64,000 bases of DNA from Thioalkalivibrio paradoxus ARh 1 (GCF_000227685.2 NZ_CP007029.1:2082501-2146500); one strand, 5' to 3'. Shown: positions 28,458-38,003, numbered from the stretch's first letter. Numbers and translations: made by a program. Notes: a model not told the origin generated them from the sequence alone.

Positions 28458-29251
28458 CAGAGCTCGTCCACCATCTCGCCCGAACGGCGCAGGAACAGGC
28501 GCACACCGAGCGCGGACAGCATGAGACCAAGGACAAGCGGCAGCCAAAGCGAGGCCCAGTCTGGCATGGTGCCGTACACCATCAGGCCCTGATAGGCGGA
28601 CATGAGAGGATACATAGGGTTGAACCGCATCGCCGACGCAACCGCCTCCGGGAGAATGGCCGCCGGATAGACGATGGGAGTCAGCCAGAACCAGAAGAAA
28701 AGGACCACGGTGACCGTCTGGCCGACGTCGCGAAAGAAAACATTCAGGATGCCGAGGGTGACCCCAAGGCCCAGGGCGAACAGAAGCTGGACTGCCAGCA
28801 ATGGGATCATGGCCAGCAGCACCCAACCGGGAAAAGCGCCCACCACAACCAGGAAAAGGAGGAACAACACAAAGATCAGGACGAAATTCACCAGAGCGTT
28901 GAGGGTCAGGATCACTGGAAGGGAGAGCCGTGGAAAGCTCACCTTCTTCAGCAGGTTGGCGTTCTCGATGAACATCGTCTGGCTGCGCCCGACGATCTCC
29001 GCGAACAGGCCCCAGGTGATGATGCCGACGGTCAGGTAAATGCTGTAGGCGAACTGGCTCTGTACCCCCGGCAACTTGGCCTGCATGATCTGGGAGAAGA
29101 TGAGTGTGTAGACCACGATCATGCTGAGCGGCTGAATGACGTTCCAGGCGCCGCCGAGCATGGAGCGCCGGTACTTCGACTGGAACTCGCGCTTGACGCT
29201 GCCGAGAATGAAGCCGCGAAAATTCCAGACGGGTCTGACGATACCGATCAT
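28457..29251 (-). CDS. wzm: O-polysaccharide ABC exporter permease
   Basis: The product is 264 aa from ATG 29251, preceded by GGAG at eight bases. A longer frame to 29350 would add 33 polar residues atypical of the family. It has six hydrophobic segments in the ABC-2 arrangement and the conserved start FRGFILGSVKREFQSKYRRSMLG, here split by the first cytoplasmic helix. It forms the membrane channel partner of the downstream Wzt ATPase. Upstream (29252-29480) is a non-coding gap before a GT4 gene on the same strand, so transcription may restart here. Confidence 0.93.
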
Positions 29252-29480
29252 AGCTTCGCTCCGTGCGTGCTGGCGGGGGGCGCGCCGCTCCCTGGGGACC
29301 AACGACTCACCTCCCCGCCCTGCGATTTCGATCGCCGATCCGCTCGCCATGAACAGTCATGAGCTATCCGGCCTTTAGCCAAGAAATCAGGCACATGGGA
29401 GGCGGCCCCTTTTGCAGCGGCCGGAGTATAGCGTATTCAGTTGACCAACTCCGGGCATTTTCGGTGCATGCCACGATTCT

Positions 29481-30644
29481 TCAGACCACTGCTCTGTAGA
29501 CATCCAGCGTCATCCTGGCCGTACGGTCCCAGGTAAACTCCCGCGCCCGGGCCAGGCCCGATTCACTCAGCCGGGCGGCAAGACCCGCCGCGTCCAGCAC
29601 CTGACGCATGGCATCCGCGATCTCGCCCGTGTCCGTGGGATCCACCATGAGCGCCGCCCCCTCAGCCACCTCCGGCAGTGCGGTAGTCCGCGAGGCCACG
29701 ACCGGGACACCGGCGGCAAAGGCTTCGAGCAGGGGAAGACCGAAGCCCTCGTGCAGGGAGACGAACAGCAGGGCGGCGGCACCAGCAAACACAGCGGGCA
29801 GGTCCGCGTCCGGCACATAGCCGAGCCAGCGCAGGCCAGCATCACGCTCCGCCCGCAGTTCGGCCATCACGCTGTCACAACCCCAACCGGCCCTGCCCGC
29901 CACCACGAGCGGCACGTCTCGTCTCAGGTATTCAGGAAGCCGTCGGTGGGCGGCGATCAACCGTGTCAGATTCTTGCGCGGCTGCAGTGTCCCCACGAAC
30001 AGGAAATAGGCATCCGGAAGCCGATGATGTTGCCGCACGCGTTCGAGATCCTCGCCCCCCGGAGGTTCGAACCAGCGACTGTCCACACCGAGCGGGATGA
30101 CATGGATGCGCTCGCCGGGCACGCCGAACCAGCGTTCAATCTCCATGCGGGAGTATTCGGAGATAGTGATCACCCGGTTGGCCCACTGCACCGACCGCCG
30201 CCACAGGGCGTTGCTGATGCGTTTCAGGGGATAGGACACCCATTCGGGATGCGCCAGCGGGATGGCATCCATCACCGTGGCCACCACGGGCGTGCCACGA
30301 ACCCAGGGCACCAGATGATCGGTGGCATGGATCAGCTCCAGCCCCTCCCTGGCCATCGCTCGCAGGCCCGGAAATGACGCGCCGGTCAGCAGGGCGCCCA
30401 GGGCCTGATGGCGGAACCGCCCGACGTCCCGGGCACTTGAGTCACCAAGGAGCCCCGCCGGTGGACCGTAGACAAAGGGCCTCAGATCCATAGCCACCGT
30501 GCCAGCCAGTCGCGCCCCCAGTTCGCGGCTGTAGGCCCCAATACCATCGACCCCCTGGCCCGCCAGGCCGTGGGCCAGCGCCGTGACGCCAAACGCGACA
30601 CGCAACGTCCCCGCCGGCAGCCGTGCAGACGTATGTTCGCTCAC
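29481..30644 (-). CDS. GT4-family glycosyltransferase
   Basis: The product is 387 aa from GTG 30644, which overlaps the stop of the upstream reductase gene as GTGA. The open frame extends further upstream only as a shadow of that gene. Features of a GT-B enzyme are visible: GVDGIGAYSREL near the N-terminus (acceptor-side loop), VGTLQPRKNLTRLI near residue 215 and E-x7-E in LHEGFGLPLLEA near residue 295. It resembles the mannosyl/rhamnosyltransferases common in Gmd/Rmd clusters. GDP-D-rhamnose made by the two upstream genes is a likely donor, but specificity cannot be read directly. Confidence 0.88.
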   Translation of the reverse strand: MSEHTSARLPAGTLRVAFGVTALAHGLAGQGVDGIGAYSRELGARLAGTVAMDLRPFVYGPPAGLLGDSSARDVGRFRHQALGALLTGASFPGLRAMAREGLELIHATDHLVPWVRGTPVVATVMDAIPLAHPEWVSYPLKRISNALWRRSVQWANRVITISEYSRMEIERWFGVPGERIHVIPLGVDSRWFEPPGGEDLERVRQHHRLPDAYFLFVGTLQPRKNLTRLIAAHRRLPEYLRRDVPLVVAGRAGWGCDSVMAELRAERDAGLRWLGYVPDADLPAVFAGAAALLFVSLHEGFGLPLLEAFAAGVPVVASRTTALPEVAEGAALMVDPTDTGEIADAMRQVLDAAGLAARLSESGLARAREFTWDRTARMTLDVYRAVV

Positions 30645-31540
30645 GCCGACTCCGGGGCCTCGTACATCCAGCGCAGCGTCTCCCGCAGCGGGGTCCATGG
30701 CAGCTCCCCAACCGCCGCCTCCAGCCGGGCCCGGCTGCCGTGAAGGCGCTTGACCTCGTTGGCTCGGACGAAATCGGGGTTCACGTGAACCTCGATCCGG
30801 TAACCGGCGATCTCCGCCATCATCTCCAGGATCTGCTCCAGGCTCACCGCCTGCCCGGAACACACGTTGAAGGTCTGACCGGCGGGCGCGTGCCGGATGA
30901 GCCGCAGATAGGCATCCACCACAGAGCGCACGTCCGAGAAATCCCGCGCCACGTCCAGGTTGCCCAGTTCGATCACCCGGCTGCCGCGTCGGAAGTGATC
31001 AACGATCTTGGGCAGGAGGAACCGCCCCGATTGCCCGACACCCGTGTAGTTGAACGGACGCACCGTGACGATGGGCAGCCGCCCGGTCCAAAGCGCGGCC
31101 ATGTATTCCATGGCCAGTTTGCTCACGGCGTAGTCGTTGGCCGGCCGTACCGCGCTGGTCTCTGTCAACGGCCCGCCGGCCACGTTGCCGTAGACATTGG
31201 CGCTGCTGGCCAGGAGCACGCATGCCGGCGCGTGACCACCTGCCGCCACGGCATCCAGCAGGTTGCGCGTTCCGATCAGGTTCACGCGATAGAAATCGGC
31301 GGCATCGGCATGCCCCACAAAGGAGATCGCCGCCAGATGGACCACTACATCGGGCTGTACTTCCTCCACCACCCGTGACAACCCCGCCCGATCCTCAAGG
31401 TCCACGGCAAAATGCTCCGGAGACCCCGATGCATGGGGTGCCAATCCGAAGACCCGGAAACCGGCTGCGGCCAGTGCGCGTCCCAGATAGCGCCCAGTGA
31501 AGCCGCTCAGACCCGTAACCAGGGCACGCCGACTCGCCAT
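30641..31540 (-). CDS. rmd: NAD(P)-dependent sugar epimerase/reductase, probably GDP-4-keto-6-deoxy-D-mannose reductase
   Basis: The product is 299 aa from ATG 31540, one base after the gmd stop. It is an extended short-chain dehydrogenase with GLSGFTG dinucleotide-binding motif (G10, G13, G16), a Ser in LLASSANVYG and the catalytic Y-x-x-x-K in NDYAVSKLAMEY. Directly after gmd, such proteins usually reduce the 4-keto intermediate to GDP-D-rhamnose (Rmd). An alternative is a GDP-fucose or talose branch enzyme, but a Fcl-type epimerase/reductase would normally be longer and of a different pattern. The assignment of D-rhamnose is therefore context-based. Confidence 0.82.
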   Translation of the reverse strand: MASRRALVTGLSGFTGRYLGRALAAAGFRVFGLAPHASGSPEHFAVDLEDRAGLSRVVEEVQPDVVVHLAAISFVGHADAADFYRVNLIGTRNLLDAVAAGGHAPACVLLASSANVYGNVAGGPLTETSAVRPANDYAVSKLAMEYMAALWTGRLPIVTVRPFNYTGVGQSGRFLLPKIVDHFRRGSRVIELGNLDVARDFSDVRSVVDAYLRLIRHAPAGQTFNVCSGQAVSLEQILEMMAEIAGYRIEVHVNPDFVRANEVKRLHGSRARLEAAVGELPWTPLRETLRWMYEAPESA

Positions 31541-31541
31541 C

Positions 31542-32582
<1,041 letters not shown>

Positions 32583-32823
32583 TCAGCGACTCCCTATGAT
32601 CTGCATGCTCCCTAACTCGGGGGGCCTGTCGGCGGCCTCGTGCGCCGCCCAAAGGACGCTGATTATGCCCGAGTTCGCCGACCTTGCGACGCCATAGCCC
32701 ACGACTGCCCGACGGGATCCCCCGACCGCCCACCAGATCACCCCGTCATGACCCGTGTAATTGACTACACGCTTTTTACGAAGAACCCCCGGCGGTCCGT
32801 CTTCCATCGCTGGAGGGCGCCGA

Positions 32824-34236
32824 TCAGGATCTGCAACCCACCCGAAGAATCCACCACGCCGCGAACACGCTCAGCGGGACGAAATGCAGCAGGAGCCGGT
32901 TGACGCTGGTGAAACTCACCGCCCACTGCGACGCATCCGTGAACGTGAACAAGAACCCCATGAGTAGTAACGCCACGAACAGCGTGTACACCGGAATGCG
33001 GAGCACGGCGTCGCGGCCGGCTCGCACCGCACCATAGGTCAGAACGGGAAGGAGCACGAACCAAAGCAGATGCCAGCTTCCGAAAACGAAAAGTGCCTGG
33101 ACCAAGGCCTTCCAGACTTCAGGCTCATAGGCCAACTGCACGGCAATGAGCCCAGGGATCGAAATCTGGTCGAGCCAGAGACTCCATCCGTGCACGGCAA
33201 AGCCAGCCGCACCCTCCCCGGTCACCTGTCCCCATGCGAGAACCCCGGTCGCGAGGAATGCTGCGGCCAACAGAACGTACAGGGGGCGAACCCAAGCCAG
33301 CACGAGCCCCCCAAGTAACGGCACGAGCCAAACCCAGCCCTCTACCTTGAGGGTCGGCAACGCGAGCAGCATCGCACCAGCGAGCAGGCCTTGAATGCCT
33401 TCGCGGCGCTGCCACCAGGACCACAGCGCGACACCGCCGAGACCAATTGCCGCAGCGAGCCAGAGATCGGCGTAGCCGGCCAAGGCAGTATGCACACCCA
33501 GCATCGGAAGCGACACGACGACATACGCGACCAGCATGGCTTCCCAGGGCGTTCCCCCGAAACGTTTCACCTGTCCGTAGAGCCCGAGCAGCAAGGCCAC
33601 CACAGCGCCCAGCCACGGCAACAGAGCCAACCCATCAATCCAGACTCCGGAGACGAGCGCAATCCAGGCGGGGATCAGCGAGACGGTCTTCGGATAATGG
33701 TGGGCGTCGATCGTGTAGGCGCCCGTAACCTCGCTCGCAAGCCACTCCGCGCGAGGCACAAACGGCACCAACGTCCCTGCGTACGCCCACAACTCTGCCC
33801 GAAGCGCCCAGACCGTCCAGGCGTCCCAGGGTGTCAACGGGCGCCACAGCACTTCCGCGCCGAGAACCCCCAGTCGCAGAGCAATCAGGGCTGCCAACCC
33901 GTACCAGACCCAGCGTTGCCAGCCTGAAGCGAATCCGGGCACAGATCCTTGCGAGGCCAAGGCCGATCGCCCACGTCTCCGGTAGGACCACAGGATCCAG
34001 ACGCCCACGAGAAAAAACCAGGTTGACAGCGTCAGAACCACGTTCAGGCCCAGTCCGAGCGAATCCCAGATCCGGAGCAGCAGAACCGTCAGGAAGAGGC
34101 CCAGGAAATAGCCATAACCCAAGGCGATTGGCCAGCCCAGCGGCTCACCTCCCGAACCCGAGCGACGCAGCCAAAGCGCGGTCGCGATCCACGGCAGCAG
34201 CACGGCGACCAGCGCTGCGAGAAACACCGAAATCAT
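32824..34236 (-). CDS. Polytopic membrane protein, glycosyltransferase-like (unassigned)
   Basis: The product is 470 aa with about twelve hydrophobic segments throughout. A periplasm-facing loop after the third or fourth helix has WRPLTPWDAWTVWALRAE (about residues 130-148), with acidic and aromatic residues reminiscent of the GT-C superfamily loop, and YTIDAHHYPKT follows. No family was recognised with certainty. It lies between the gmd-led cluster and ybaK, overlapping ybaK by 4 bp (start 34236, ybaK stop 34233). A role in glycan transfer or lipid-linked sugar handling is plausible but not shown. Confidence 0.65.
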   Translation of the reverse strand: MISVFLAALVAVLLPWIATALWLRRSGSGGEPLGWPIALGYGYFLGLFLTVLLLRIWDSLGLGLNVVLTLSTWFFLVGVWILWSYRRRGRSALASQGSVPGFASGWQRWVWYGLAALIALRLGVLGAEVLWRPLTPWDAWTVWALRAELWAYAGTLVPFVPRAEWLASEVTGAYTIDAHHYPKTVSLIPAWIALVSGVWIDGLALLPWLGAVVALLLGLYGQVKRFGGTPWEAMLVAYVVVSLPMLGVHTALAGYADLWLAAAIGLGGVALWSWWQRREGIQGLLAGAMLLALPTLKVEGWVWLVPLLGGLVLAWVRPLYVLLAAAFLATGVLAWGQVTGEGAAGFAVHGWSLWLDQISIPGLIAVQLAYEPEVWKALVQALFVFGSWHLLWFVLLPVLTYGAVRAGRDAVLRIPVYTLFVALLLMGFLFTFTDASQWAVSFTSVNRLLLHFVPLSVFAAWWILRVGCRS

Positions 34237-34760
34237 GTCGCAATCCCGGGAACCCCGTGTCGAGTACTACCGAGCTCCGGCTGTGCGACGTGAACGAGGA
34301 TGGGATCCAGCACGCGCAACAGGTCCGCGGTCGCCAGCGAAACGATGTAGCCCCGCTTGCCGCCGTTGATGTACACGCGGGGAAGCTCGGCGATGCTGGC
34401 CTCGCAGTACACAGGCATCGACCAGCGCGTTCCGAACGGCGAGGTGCCGCCGACCTGGTACCCGGAGTGCCGGTCGGCGTCGGCCGGCGCGCAGGGCTGG
34501 ACGTGTTTCGCGCCGATCTGCCGGGCCAACTCGCGCACCGAGACCTGGCGGTCGCCGTGCATCAGTACGATCAGCGGGCTGCCCGCTTCGTCCTCCATGA
34601 CCAGCGTCTTGATCACGCTGCGTTCGTCGACGCCGTGCTCGCGGGCGAACTGCGCAGTGCCGCCGCCGTCAACGTAGCGGTAAGGATGCCCCTCGAACGC
34701 GACATCTGCGGCGCGCAGCACGCGCACGGCCGCCGTCACCGGCTCTTTCGGTTTGCCCAT
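34233..34760 (-). CDS. ybaK: Cys-tRNA(Pro)/Cys-tRNA deacylase, YbaK/EbsC family
   Basis: The product is 175 aa from ATG 34760, with GGAAGG upstream; the longer frame to 34832 lacks family similarity. It removes cysteine wrongly attached to tRNA(Pro). Visible family features are the early conserved Lys in SVIKTLVMED (about residue 51), GDRQVSVRELARQIG, and GYQVGGTSPFGTR with the loop that frames the active site, followed by VYINGGKRGYIV. The length is typical (~155-175). It is not part of glycan synthesis despite the overlap with the membrane-protein gene. Confidence 0.93.
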   Translation of the reverse strand: MGKPKEPVTAAVRVLRAADVAFEGHPYRYVDGGGTAQFAREHGVDERSVIKTLVMEDEAGSPLIVLMHGDRQVSVRELARQIGAKHVQPCAPADADRHSGYQVGGTSPFGTRWSMPVYCEASIAELPRVYINGGKRGYIVSLATADLLRVLDPILVHVAQPELGSTRHGVPGIAT

Positions 34761-34839
34761 CGTCCAGCCTTCCCCGACTTGCCCTCCCCTGGTTGAGCGC
34801 TGCTCCGGGGCACGGGGATATAGTACCGTCATTCACCCG

Positions 34840-35248
34840 TTCAGCCGAGAGCACAGGGAGCTCATCGTGGTCGCGCCGTTCCGCGCCCACGAATACGGCC
34901 CACGTGAGGTGTTCTACCTCGGCGCCTCCCTGTTGCTGCCCTAGCATCGGGGGCGCGGCCTCGGCGTCCGATTCTTCGAGGAACGCGAAGCGCATATGAC
35001 GGCGCTGGGCGACACGTCCTGGGCCGCGTTCTGCGCGGTGGACCGGCCGGTCCACCATCCTCCGCGCCCCCCGGGATTACGTGCCGCTGCGTGCGGTCTG
35101 GGAAAAGCGAAGTCATTACAAGGATCCGGAGCTCAGTGCCAATTGCAGTGGGCCCCACGTCGGCATGACGACCGAGACACCCAAGACGGTTACCTTCTGG
35201 AAAACGGGTAGCTTGAAACTCATTGAAGCAGCACGCATCCCATGCTAG
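34840..35248 (+). pseudogene. Broken GNAT-family acetyltransferase gene
   Basis: Translation gives a recognisable GNAT core, but the gene is disrupted. The segment VVAPFRAHEYGPREVFYLGASLLLP is followed by an in-frame TAG (34942-34944). It continues as [17 protein letters not shown] (the acetyl-CoA loop) and AFCAVDRP, then needs a +1 shift near 35060 to reach [14 protein letters not shown]...ELSAN, ending at TAG 35246-35248. The N-terminal part is missing or unrecognisable. The pattern matches acetyltransferases with the R-G-x-G-L/I-G-x-x-F-F-x-x-R-E motif. At least two lesions make a functional product unlikely. Confidence 0.75.
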
Positions 35249-35368
35249 CCTCACTTGCAGGTTTGCCGCTGCCAATGGACGCGCCCTTCGTCGAGGCTTG
35301 GGGCGTTTCGGAACGCAGCACGAACCCGATCAAAAACGAAGCCCGAACTTCCCATTGGAGGTAGTGCC

Positions 35369-35692
35369 ATGGCAAACCCGATTCAGCTCGACGTCTCCCG
35401 GCTTCTCGGCTTTCGCATCTGCGATCGAGACGACTCCCTGCAGCAAGACCTCCTTGCAAGCCATGGCCCTGGGGCGAAAGTCGGCCGCAAACCTGTAGTA
35501 CATTCCGGGGTCGTTGCCGGTGCGAAGGTCGGGACCAAGTTCGGCCAGAAGCCGATCGGCGGGGTCCTGATCGGCGCCAAAATTGGCGGCAAACCCGGCT
35601 TCGTGAAGCATGAAGCCCGAGACATCAGTGCTCGGATTGGTGCCAAAGTCGGCATCGTGAAACCGCGAATCGCAGCCACTGGCACGCGTTGA
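35369..35692 (+). CDS. Small Lys/Gly-rich repeat protein, candidate RiPP precursor
   Basis: The product is 107 aa from ATG 35369, supported by GGAGG seven bases upstream. No known family was recognised. Residues 1-32 (MANPIQLDVSRLLGF...) look like a mixed-charge helical leader. From residue 33 the sequence changes to a cationic region with four imperfect repeats: GAKVGRKP (35-42), GAKVGTKFGQKP (51-62), GAKIGGKP (69-76) and GAKVGIVKP (91-99). That region has 10 Lys and 5 Arg against one Glu and one Asp. There is a single Cys (C18), in the leader part. A leader-plus-repeated-core layout just before a peptide-hydroxylase-like gene and an ATP-grasp gene fits a modified-peptide precursor. Alternatively it is a small basic nucleic-acid-binding protein. 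Confidence 0.72.
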   Translation: MANPIQLDVSRLLGFRICDRDDSLQQDLLASHGPGAKVGRKPVVHSGVVAGAKVGTKFGQKPIGGVLIGAKIGGKPGFVKHEARDISARIGAKVGIVKPRIAATGTR

Positions 35693-35982
35693 GCAGCGCG
35701 AACGAACACAGTTTTCTGGAATGTAGCACTACCAAGGATGCTGGATCTCGTGCGCAGCGGGACGCATGTGCCCCTGATCCAGGTCTGCCACCGGATTGGC
35801 TTGCGGGAACCCACCCCTTGCCCTGGCAACGCCGACGCGTCTACGTTTCTTCGCTAGGTGGGCACATGGCTGTCACCACGACCCTGAACCTCAGCGAATC
35901 GCACCGAGGCCTACAACAGGGTCCTTCGGCTCTGGCGCCGACCCACTCCCGGCTGCATCCCGGGCCTGGAGGGCCTTGACCC
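35693..35982 (+). other. Spacer with a possible second short ORF (35866-35979)
   Basis: Between the repeat protein and the HExxH gene are 290 bases. A frame starting TTG at 35689 overlaps the repeat-protein stop and runs to TGA 35979. Inside it, ATG 35866 (weak AGGTGGG upstream) would give a 37-aa peptide starting MAVTTTLNLSES and rich in Gly, Pro and His. There is no independent evidence that it is translated, and it shares no repeat with the upstream protein. No hairpin with a T-run was seen, so all three genes could be one transcript. Confidence 0.35.
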
Positions 35983-36972
35983 ATGACGATCCACCTGCAG
36001 TTCGAGCCCGATCCCGGGCGCGCGGTCGCTCTGGACCGCCGAATGCACCAGGAACTCGGAAACAGCCTCACAGAGGTCTGCGGTCAGGCACGCGGGTCGG
36101 TGGCCTTCGATGCACCGTGTATGGAAGCGTTGATCGATGGTCTCCGGGGGGATGCCGTCCACGCGCCGACGACGTTCGGGCTGTACTACGATCTGGTGCT
36201 GGCCCTGCTCGGTGGGGATCGAGGCGAAGCCGAGCGCCTGTTTGCGATCCTGGCTGAGGTTGCCCCGGTCTCAACGGAGCCCGCGATTCGCGGATTGGAA
36301 GCCCCGGGAGCCTCTTCTTGGAGCGACCTATATCGTGCCAAGATGTCCGCCGATTTGTCCGATGGCATCGAGTTCCTGCCCCCCTCCCGAGAGGTCGTGG
36401 GTCGCTTTCGCGAGCGGCACGCGATCGCAATGGCGATGATGGACCGCGCCGTGCCGGAACTCGCGGCGGAGGTACGCGCATTGGTGCGTGACACCGTCTG
36501 CGTTACCGGGGCACCCGATGCGAAGATGTCGTTCCAGGGCGGCTCGCACTACCAGCTGTGGGGAGCCCTGTTCCTGAATGCCGAGTACCACGACAGCCCG
36601 CTGGCACTGGCCGAGGTCATCGCCCACGAGAGCGCACACAGCCTTTTGTTCGGGTTCTGCATTGAGGAACCGCTGGTGTTCAACAAGGACGAGGAACTGT
36701 ACCCCTCGCCGCTACGGGAGGATCCACGGCCGATGGACGGAATCTACCATGCCACCTTCGTTTCCGCCCGCATGCACTGGGCGATGTCGCGCCTTCTGGA
36801 CTCCGGGATGCTCAGCGCCGAGGAACGGCGGTTGGCAGCAGCCGCGCGAGACAACGACGCGGAAAACTTCGATGCCGGCCACAGGGTCGTGGCCGAACAT
36901 GCGCGTATGAGTGGATTCGCTGCGGAGTTGATGGAGGGCGCGCGAGCGTACATGGCCGTAGCAGCCCGATGA
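35983..36972 (+). CDS. HExxH protein resembling aKG-HExxH-type peptide beta-hydroxylases
   Basis: The product is 329 aa. The N-terminal ~170 residues are helical. The motif VIAHESAHSLLFG gives H215-E216-x-x-H219, followed about 25 residues later by SPLREDPRPMDGIYHATFVSARM, with conserved R245, R249-P250, G253 and H256. This pair of motifs matches my recollection of the HEXXH putative peptide-modification family (TIGR04267), now named 2-oxoglutarate/HExxH peptide beta-hydroxylases in NCBI. Metalloprotease features such as a third zinc ligand and Met-turn are absent. GGAGGG lies about ten bases before the ATG. It overlaps the ATP-grasp gene by 4 bp. The likely substrate is the upstream repeat protein (inference). 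Confidence 0.75.
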   Translation: MTIHLQFEPDPGRAVALDRRMHQELGNSLTEVCGQARGSVAFDAPCMEALIDGLRGDAVHAPTTFGLYYDLVLALLGGDRGEAERLFAILAEVAPVSTEPAIRGLEAPGASSWSDLYRAKMSADLSDGIEFLPPSREVVGRFRERHAIAMAMMDRAVPELAAEVRALVRDTVCVTGAPDAKMSFQGGSHYQLWGALFLNAEYHDSPLALAEVIAHESAHSLLFGFCIEEPLVFNKDEELYPSPLREDPRPMDGIYHATFVSARMHWAMSRLLDSGMLSAEERRLAAAARDNDAENFDAGHRVVAEHARMSGFAAELMEGARAYMAVAAR

Positions 36973-37940
36973 TCGTGTTGCTGACGACGCGCACCCACAG
37001 TCGCACGCACGCGGCCGTGGAGCAGCAGACCCAAGCACGCCTGCGGGCCCTGCCCTATGAACGGGCATTTCACGCGCTGCGACTGCCTCGAGCGACCTAC
37101 ATCTTCACCGACCTCGACCGCCTGAACTTCTGGGATCTGGAGCTTGCCGGCCGCCTTTACCGCCTTCTGGCCGACGCTGGCCTGAGGGTGCTCAACGATC
37201 CCGCGCGAGTGCTGACACGATTCCGGCTGTTGCGCAGGCTGTTCGAACGGGGCGCCAACCGGTTCGAGGTCTGGCGTGTCGAGGAAACGCGCGAGCCCAC
37301 GCGATACCCCGTTTTTCTGCGCACCGAATCAGCTCATCGAGGTGCCCTGAGCGGCCTGCTCCATGCGCCGGACGAGGTGAGTGCCGAGATTACCCGGGCG
37401 CTCGCTGCCGGGATTCCTGAGCGTGAGCTTCTGTTGGTGGAATTTCGGGCGCAACCGCTTGCCAACGGCATCTACCGCAAGCTGGCCATGTTCCGGGTCG
37501 CTGACCGCATGGTGCCCACGCTCAGCGCACACCAGCAGGACTGGCACGCCAAGATCGGCCAGAGCGGCGTGGCCGGGCAAGCATTATACGACGAGGAGTA
37601 CCGGCTGCTCACCGAGAACCCCTATCGGGAGGTGATCCGCAGCGCTTTCGATACCGGCCATACCGAGTACGGGCGCGCGGACTTCGGAATCGTGGACGGA
37701 AGGGTCGAGGTGTACGAAATCAACACCAACCCCTGGACCGCCCCGGTGAACGAGCACCCCTTTCCGATCCGACTGGAGACGTCGAAGCTCTTTTTCCGGC
37801 TGTACGGTGACGCCTTGCGCGAGATCGACACCGGCCGAACGGGTTCCTCCGTGCGGCTGCCCGATAAACGGACCTGGCGCCAATGGGTCGGCGATATGAT
37901 CGCAGGACGCACTCTGCGCCGCACTCCCCGGATGCCCTGA
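36969..37940 (+). CDS. ATP-grasp-like protein coupled to the HExxH gene
   Basis: The product is 323 aa. The C-terminal half has the metal-binding strand pair of ATP-grasp enzymes: ADFG with D238 and EVYEINTNPW with E250 and N252 (the E-x-N pattern). Earlier, RYPVFLRTE (about 112-120) and LLLVEFR (about 154-160) resemble the nucleotide-binding Lys/Arg strand and hinge, and YRKLAMFRVADRMVP fits the central strand. The first ~80 residues form a pre-ATP-grasp Rossmann-like part (YIFTDLDRLNFWD). ATP-grasp proteins ligate a carboxylate to an amine or thiol via acyl phosphate. Start and upstream stop overlap (ATGA), implying co-translation. The reaction and substrate are unknown, and the precursor lacks the acidic residues expected for graspetide cyclisation. 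Confidence 0.78.
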   Translation: MIVLLTTRTHSRTHAAVEQQTQARLRALPYERAFHALRLPRATYIFTDLDRLNFWDLELAGRLYRLLADAGLRVLNDPARVLTRFRLLRRLFERGANRFEVWRVEETREPTRYPVFLRTESAHRGALSGLLHAPDEVSAEITRALAAGIPERELLLVEFRAQPLANGIYRKLAMFRVADRMVPTLSAHQQDWHAKIGQSGVAGQALYDEEYRLLTENPYREVIRSAFDTGHTEYGRADFGIVDGRVEVYEINTNPWTAPVNEHPFPIRLETSKLFFRLYGDALREIDTGRTGSSVRLPDKRTWRQWVGDMIAGRTLRRTPRMP

Positions 37941-37941
37941 G

Positions 37942-37991
37942 TCAGAAAAGCAGAACGCGCGCCAAAGGTCTTGCCGGAGGCGCGCGTTCTG
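37942..37991 (-). terminator. Rho-independent terminator of tRNA-Val, shared with the ATP-grasp gene end
   Basis: A perfect 13-bp stem (cagaacgcgcgcc at 37951-37963 with ggcgcgcgttctg at 37979-37991) is followed on the minus strand by cttttctg. In that direction it is a good intrinsic terminator 13 bases past the tRNA 3' end. It also lies 11 bases after the ATP-grasp stop on the plus strand and may stop both transcripts. Confidence 0.8.
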
Positions 37992-38003
37992 CGAGATCGT
38001 GTC

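Noticed and set aside
35983-36972. HExxH protein as an ordinary zinc metalloprotease
   Set aside because: No metzincin third ligand spacing, no Met-turn and no signal peptide. The downstream R..RP..G..H block fits the peptide-hydroxylase-like family better, though this rests on motif memory.
35369-37940. Graspetide (microviridin-type) cluster
   Set aside because: The candidate precursor lacks the clustered Asp/Glu and Thr/Ser residues needed for side-chain lactone or lactam formation.
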